From Benincasa hispida (taxonomy: Eukaryota > Streptophyta > Magnoliopsida > Cucurbitales > Cucurbitaceae), in NCBI RefSeq assembly GCF_009727055.1, contig NC_052349.1, forward strand, positions 33,491,790 to 33,555,789: a DNA stretch of 64,000 nucleotides. Direction: 5' to 3'. Of the stretch, positions 58,801 through 64,000 are shown piece by piece. The number at the start of each line of letters is the position of its first letter. Positions within the stretch are counted from its first letter, which is position 1. The position numbers were made by a program, and so were the translations under genes. A model generated the notes under the pieces. That model saw nothing but the letters and a program-made list of their open reading frames with translations. It was not told the origin of the DNA and made no database searches.

Positions 58801-59042
58801 ATGGCTACAGTCACAATCGATTTGCTTAGCATCGAAAAACTTACTGGCACAACTATTCTAGTTTGAAACATATGATCATAACGATACTCATCATTGAGAA
58901 TCTAATGTTTGCCCTTATAGAGGTTTGTCCTCCTATTCCAGCTCCAAACACTGCTCAAAATGTTCAGGAGGCGTACGAGCGATGGACACGGGTAGACGAG
59001 AAGGCCCGAGCATATATCTTGGGCAGTCTTAGTGACGTGTTG
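58801..59042 (+). pseudogene. gag N-terminus of D2
   Basis: MATVTIDLLSIEKLTG, the copia capsid start. One frameshift lies near 58860; the next frame then reads EVCPPIPAPN, AYERWTRVDEKARAYIL, SLSDVL and runs into the gap. Confidence 0.82.
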
Positions 59043-59582
59043 NNNNNNNNNNNNNNNNNNNNNNNNNNNNNNNNNNNNNNNNNNNNNNNNNNNNNNNNNN
59101 NNNNNNNNNNNNNNNNNNNNNNNNNNNNNNNNNNNNNNNNNNNNNNNNNNNNNNNNNNNNNNNNNNNNNNNNNNNNNNNNNNNNNNNNNNNNNNNNNNNN
59201 NNNNNNNNNNNNNNNNNNNNNNNNNNNNNNNNNNNNNNNNNNNNNNNNNNNNNNNNNNNNNNNNNNNNNNNNNNNNNNNNNNNNNNNNNNNNNNNNNNNN
59301 NNNNNNNNNNNNNNNNNNNNNNNNNNNNNNNNNNNNNNNNNNNNNNNNNNNNNNNNNNNNNNNNNNNNNNNNNNNNNNNNNNNNNNNNNNNNNNNNNNNN
59401 NNNNNNNNNNNNNNNNNNNNNNNNNNNNNNNNNNNNNNNNNNNNNNNNNNNNNNNNNNNNNNNNNNNNNNNNNNNNNNNNNNNNNNNNNNNNNNNNNNNN
59501 NNNNNNNNNNNNNNNNNNNNNNNNNNNNNNNNNNNNNNNNNNNNNNNNNNNNNNNNNNNNNNNNNNNNNNNNNNNNNNNNNN
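59043..59582. other. Assembly gap (540 N)
   Basis: Unknown bases. Long frames that cross it are meaningless. By position it should hold the left breakpoint of the D2 inversion and antisense integrase. Confidence 0.99.
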
Positions 59583-60632
59583 AATTTCAACACCATCTTT
59601 ATTTAAATAAACATTTTATCTACATTAAAAGAAAGTGTACAATTATATATTGTGAACAGACACTTTATAGATTAAGCGTTCCTTTTTTAGTTCAGGTAAC
59701 AACATAAACATCTTTTAAATGACAAGAAACATATTTCTTGTAAAGTTAACTGGATGTCTCCCACTGCCATAGCTGAGACGACGTGCCTCTGTGCCCTACT
59801 CGCATCGTCATTTCACTAGCCTCTAAGCTATGCTAGGATCTAATCCCCTAAAAAGAAGAACAAATGTGATTAGTTGGGCTGAATCAATTATCCAGGCCGA
59901 ATAATCATTCTCCACTAAAACAGTGTTTCTAGCACAAGTAAATCATATTTTCATTTTACCTTTGTCTAACCTTGGATTTAGCTTTGGCGGGTCTTCCTTT
60001 CCTTCAGTAGTGAATACAATTCCTCTTCTAGTGTCCAATCTTGGTTGCAGTAGAAACATTTTCCCTTTTTCAATCGGCGACAGATGCCTCTCTTGGGGCG
60101 AAATGGTGGTAGGTTAGCAGGCACTTTCCTTTCCCTTTACCATCATCTCTTCTCTTTCTTTTTGCAGATTTAGAAAGATAAAGGTGCAGACTTCTTCCTT
60201 CTGAGGGTCGAACCTCGATGGAACGTCTAGAAGAATGAAGCAACATTTGTCTCACCCTTTTTTTCTCTCTCCTTACTTTTCAGTAAAGATTGGTATGTCT
60301 GCAACTCATTGAGGAGAGTTGTAAGAGTGTATTTTCACTTTTTTAAGAATCGCATTGCTAACACAAGTGGAGGAAGCTCTCCGGCAATGAATGCAGAGAT
60401 GCATAACCTGACTGCCCTCATCGATTTCTAGATCCCATTCATCTCTGCCACATTAAAGTGGAACCATCGTGTTGAGCACGTTGCACAAATAGAGGTGCCT
60501 TCCCCATTTTTGATTTGAAGATGTATTTCCAAAGCCTCGTGCTTGACCTGCTCTAGACGATTGTCCAAACATCCCCTGCAGGACTCCATGATCTCACACA
60601 CTAAGACCATGGGCTCATGCTTCTTGGCGTTT
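59583..60632 (-). pseudogene. Inverted gag C-terminus, zinc knuckle, protease and pre-integrase of D2
   Basis: The minus strand starts at AKKHEPM, exactly the residues that should follow SLSDVL at 59042. It continues through capsid (EQVKHEALEIHLQ, FHFNVAEMNG), a knuckle GKCFYCNQDW near 60035-60060, YDLLVLET, a protease site WIIDS near 59865 that is frameshifted, and pre-integrase residues near 59600-59690. Several frameshifts are present. Confidence 0.8.
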
Positions 60633-61131
60633 TGGGGTTTCGTAGTGGAGACTGCGGTATACATACCCAACTGTGTTCCTTCCAAGAGTGTTGCGAGAAC
60701 GCCTCTGGAGTTGTGGAACGGGCGTAAAGCTACTTTACATCACTTCACATATTGGGTTGCCCAGCACATGTGCTTGAGGCAAATCTCAAGAAGTTGGAAC
60801 CACGGTCGAGGTTATGCCTTTTTATAGGCTACCCCAAAGGTACACGAGGGGTTATTTTTATGATCCGTCAGAAAATATGGTGTTTGTTTCCACGAATGCT
60901 ACTTTATTGGAGGAGGATCATATAAGGGAGCACAGTCCACGTAGTAAAGTCGTGTTACGTGAGCTTTCTAATGAAACTACTGAAACTTCAACAAGAGTAG
61001 TTGAAGAGCCTGCTTCATTAGCAAGAGTTGTTGATGATAGTTCATCTAGTAGGTCGATTCCACCTCAAGCGTTGAGGGAACCTCAACACAGTGGGAGGGT
61101 TGCAAACCCGCCTGTTCTCTATCTGGGTTTC
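60633..61131 (+). pseudogene. Integrase C-terminal part of D2
   Basis: Sense FWGFVVETAVYIPNCVPSKS and TPLELWNGRK, then a frameshift near 60825. The second frame reads TRGYFYDPSENMVFVSTNATLLEEDHI, a serine-rich linker, and SGRVAN..LYLGF. It stops where gypsy L2 is inserted. Confidence 0.82.
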
Positions 61132-62570
61132 TGATGCGTTGTTTTATGCGGTGAATTAATGAAAGGAATTGTAGTGATGAGAAATGCATTGTGCAACAAG
61201 TTTTCTTAGCAGAATCCAAGTATAAATCCTACTGAGTTTCTTGGTAAGTCCAGGGTCAAACTCAGAGACTAAGGAAAACAATATGCGGTAATAATTTTTA
61301 AGATGACTTTGCGGTAACCAATAAATCAAAGAGTTGTTGGGTTGTTATTTGCGGTGTAAAACGTATGCGGCAGATTTGAGAAAAGATTGATTATGCGGTA
61401 TATTTGAGAAAAGATTGATTATGCGGCAGATACACTGAGTATGCGGAGGAACGGGTTGAGAAGGTCTTTAGCTAGCGCTTCCCGAGAATGTGTTCAAACT
61501 ATGCAATCATGCTACACTCATGCAACAGCAAATCATTTTTCAATGCAAATGCGGTAATTGCTAATTCTAGGATGCATGCGATGAATGCGATAATGTCCAT
61601 AGAGCTTATTCCTAAGTCTCTACTTCTTGCCTATGTGATGATGCAAGATGCACACAAAGACAAGGTGACCATATACAATCATAACCTATCTCTAGGATGC
61701 ATGTGATGCATTAATAGCAAATAGTGCTTATTCCTAAGTTCCTATCTCTTGATTATGCATTTCTAATCTGACTCTCCCGAGCCTAGATTCTAAGCTGACT
61801 TTTCCAAGCCTAGATTCTATCCTTAGACTACCCTCCCGAGTATCTCTAATGGATGAATGATGCATACATAAAACAAGATAATCACATAGAATGAAGATCC
61901 CCAGTTATGTTAGCTAACTGCTTCTCAACCCATTTGACAGATTTAGCTACTCATGCATAATAAACAGAGAGTAAATAGATATAAAGAAGTAAATTCCATT
62001 TCTATAGATAAGTTCAAATTACAAAATGACTATGGAAGATAAAGATAGAGAGCTTGGTAGCAATCCCTTGCTTCCCAAGGCTTTTACACTGTTAACACTA
62101 TTCTATTCAAAAGATGTTCCTGCTTCCGCAGGAGTTGACCCACTCTCTAATCTCGACGCTTCCAGCACTCTTCCGAGTTCACCGGAACGATCTCTCGGTA
62201 CTATCTCACTCCCTCGCTTCTGCCTTCTAAATAAAAGAAAAACTAAGAACAAGGCTACTTCTAACTATGAAGAAAATTATCTAATTGTCAAACTCGACAA
62301 ACTCCTTGAATGAAGGTGGCCTCTGGTATTTATAGAGCTTCGAAGTGAAAGGCTTCTTCTCTCGTATGATTGCACTGATGGGATGGCATTAATTCTCTGT
62401 CTAATGTGCCAAATACATAAGTTAACTGTTTTCATGCGATGGATGCATGCGACCGCAATATTGTGAACTTAATGCTTTTTGGACGCAATCTTGTATATTT
62501 TTCCCAACGCAAACCTATATTGTTTTATAACTTAGGATTGTAATAACGTGCATTTCTGTCCGTTATCGCA
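61132..62570 (-). repeat. 3' LTR of L2
   Basis: The minus strand runs from about TGCGATAACGG to GCATCA, 1.44 kb; about 0.5 kb shorter than the L 5' LTR, by internal differences. The TATA box is at 62326-62335. The flank is integrase of D2. Confidence 0.83.
62326..62335 (-). promoter_or_regulatory. TATA box of L2 LTR
   Basis: CTATAAATAC on the minus strand, same context as in L (followed by C.GA.G). Confidence 0.55.
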
Positions 62571-63786
62571 CCCCCAAATTTAAATAATGCTTGTCCTCAA
62601 GCATAAGCTAAAGATTTCCTTTAGAAAGTCGATCGTAATCTCTTTTCCTAGATTTCTCAAGGATGCCTTATTCAAATCCTATAAACCAAAAATTTCCTTA
62701 ATTTTTATCCAGGTCTCTTCCTAAAATATTTCTAAAATTTAGGGACCGTAAGTTTAACCTTCAAAAGAACTTTACGAGATTCCAGGACATCGCATGATTT
62801 ATTTCAAAAAACTTTTTCACTGGGGTGTTGAATGATTTTTTTATCCTTGCGTATTTTGGACATTTTTTTTTTCTTTTGACCTTGCGCTGATCCAAGTGTC
62901 TCACCTTCGTTTTGGCTTGCCCCTACGTGTGTCATGCGGACATCCAACTACGAGTAGGATCTGATCGCAACTTCTTTTTTTTTAAGGCTAAAAATAGCAG
63001 GGTCAAAAATTGAATACCGCACCCCCAAATTTAAAATGCGGCAATGTCCTCATTGCTAAAAGATTGAAAGAAGTCATGCAATGTTCTTAGGAAGTTTCGT
63101 AAAGGGTCAGTTTGAAAGAAAGCTAGCAAATCACCAACTTCTAGAAATATTTCATGAGGTGACTATCCTAAAATTAAGTTGACTCTAGTGTATACGAAAA
63201 AATAGAAGCATGCATTTCATCATTGAAATCATAATTGGCAAAGAGAAATCATGCGGTGACTTACTAAATTGATCAATGTTAAATGATTGCGGTAACCAAA
63301 GAGGATGCAGTGATAAAATTTTCAAAATTAAAATGTGATGCGATAGTGCAAAATTTGGAATAAAGTCAAGGAAAGATACAACCCCCAAATTTGTGTTGTC
63401 GCCCACATTATTTGTTGACGCATCCTGCTTTACAGCGATCTACTTTCTTTGGATTGCGGTGACGAAATTAAGTAGTTACGTCTTCGTGTAGCGCCTCCGC
63501 AATCGTTTACCTCGATCGTTTGCAAAGAAAACATTGAGAGGGTCAAATAATTATAAAAAAAAAAAAAGTTAGCAAAATCGTTTGCCTCGATCATTCAACA
63601 TGATCGCATTATTTTTTTTTTATTTTTTTATTTTTTTAAGCAATAAACAAATATGCGATCACAGATAACAGATAGAGAGTTCATAAAGCATTGATACGAA
63701 ACAAAAAGGATATCCAAAAGGATTGCATCCCTGATGAGGTTGAGTCGCATAGTAACTCAGGGACTGCTTATTTCAAGCTGGACTTT
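62571..63786 (-). other. 3' non-coding tract of L2
   Basis: Holds the polypurine tract at 62570-62581, further AAATTTGGGGGT boxes at 63021-63032 and 63381-63392, one copy of the GTAGTTGGATGTCCGCATGA unit and T-runs. No credible frame. Length and landmarks match the tract in L. Confidence 0.75.
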
Positions 63787-64000
63787 TCACATCCACGGTG
63801 GCTTTTTCTTCTTTTCTCGATCTTTCGAAATCTTAACTGCCTTAATTCAAAGCTTTTCCCCATTAATGTTCATCACAATTTCCCCCTTACACACATCAAT
63901 TTGAGCGCGACCGGTCGAGAGGAATGGTCGTCCCAATATGATGGGCACATCTTCCACCGCTTTATAATCCAAAATGATGAAGTCTGCTGGCAAGATGAAT
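63787..64000 (-). pseudogene. Protease C-terminus of L2, partial
   Basis: Minus strand: LPADFIILDYKAVEDVPIILGRPFL-type order (IILGRPF at about 63922-63945), GRAQIDVCKGEI, then KKPPWM and a stop at 63787-63789. There is one extra stop near 63850. It ends at the same residues as the L protease. The rest lies outside the window. Confidence 0.82.

Larger units (their letters stand above)
54384..61131 (+). mobile_element. Copia element D2 (family 3) with internal inversion
   Basis: 5' LTR, PBS, leader and gag start in sense; then a gap and an antisense gag-protease segment; then sense integrase. It is cut at 61131 by gypsy L2. The order is explained by one inversion between gag and integrase. Confidence 0.8.
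61132..64000 (-). mobile_element. Ty3/gypsy gag-protease element L2 (minus strand), 3' end
   Basis: From left to right: 3' LTR, polypurine tract, about 1.2 kb non-coding, then the end of protease, all antisense. The layout is the same as element L. It continues beyond the window. Confidence 0.85.

Noticed and set aside
58863..59610. Long frames of 190-250 codons across 59043-59582
   Set aside because: They consist almost wholly of unknown bases of the assembly gap.
1..64000. Endogenous pararetrovirus or a host defence system
   Set aside because: All RT pieces are of copia type with LTRs, tRNA-primed sites and integrase; no movement protein, coat protein or non-retroelement gene cluster was seen.

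Overview
This is a plant nuclear window, probably from a eudicot. The AT-rich sequence, the LTRs of about 2 kb, the tRNA-iMet-type primer sites (tggtatcagagc) and the style of the Ty1/copia gag-pol all point that way. From memory, the gag-pol most resembles copies annotated in Cucurbitaceae; that assignment is inference and was not tested. I found no convincing host gene, tRNA, rRNA, CRISPR array or operon. Essentially everything recognisable is LTR retrotransposon, mostly decayed and nested, as expected of gene-poor heterochromatin.

Layout from left to right. (1) 1-3110: the 3' end of copia element A and its LTR, inserted in the gag of copia B. (2) 3111-5844: decayed copia B, ending inside RNase H at a junction with an antisense LTR piece (5845-6348). 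(3) 6349-20042: two tandem copia internal regions (unit 1 and unit 2), separated by only about 47 bp of LTR. Unit 2 carries a solo LTR (D1, 17318-19376) and ends at the same RNase H / antisense-LTR junction as B. (4) 20043-21300: an antisense LTR and a short sense integrase scrap. (5) 21301-47833: an antisense copia element G, split by two insertions. The first is a minus-strand Ty3/gypsy solo LTR K (TSD catac), itself split by a sense Ty3/gypsy element L (23756-34221, TSD gcaac), whose 3' LTR holds truncated copia E. The second is a gag-only Ty3/gypsy-like element F (36921-44987). (6) 47834-61131: three copia 5' ends, H, I and D2, each inserted in the leader of the one before. D2 carries an inversion of about 1.6 kb running from gag to integrase, with a 540-N assembly gap at one breakpoint. 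(7) 61132-64000: the 3' end of a minus-strand relative of L.

No genes cooperate in a pathway here. The retroelement modules (gag, protease, integrase, RT, RNase H) are almost all broken. The best-preserved pieces are the 214-codon RNase H half of E, a 200-codon integrase piece of unit 2 (with a catalytic Asp changed to Asn and a zinc-finger Cys lost), and the protease of L.

The most interesting candidate is the L-type family. Two copies in opposite orientation share the same plan: gag-protease with no RT, RNase H or integrase, then about 1.2 kb of non-coding DNA with three evenly placed polypurine (AAATTTGGGGGT-like) boxes, then the LTR. This looks like a propagating non-autonomous gag-pro lineage rather than a single decayed copy.
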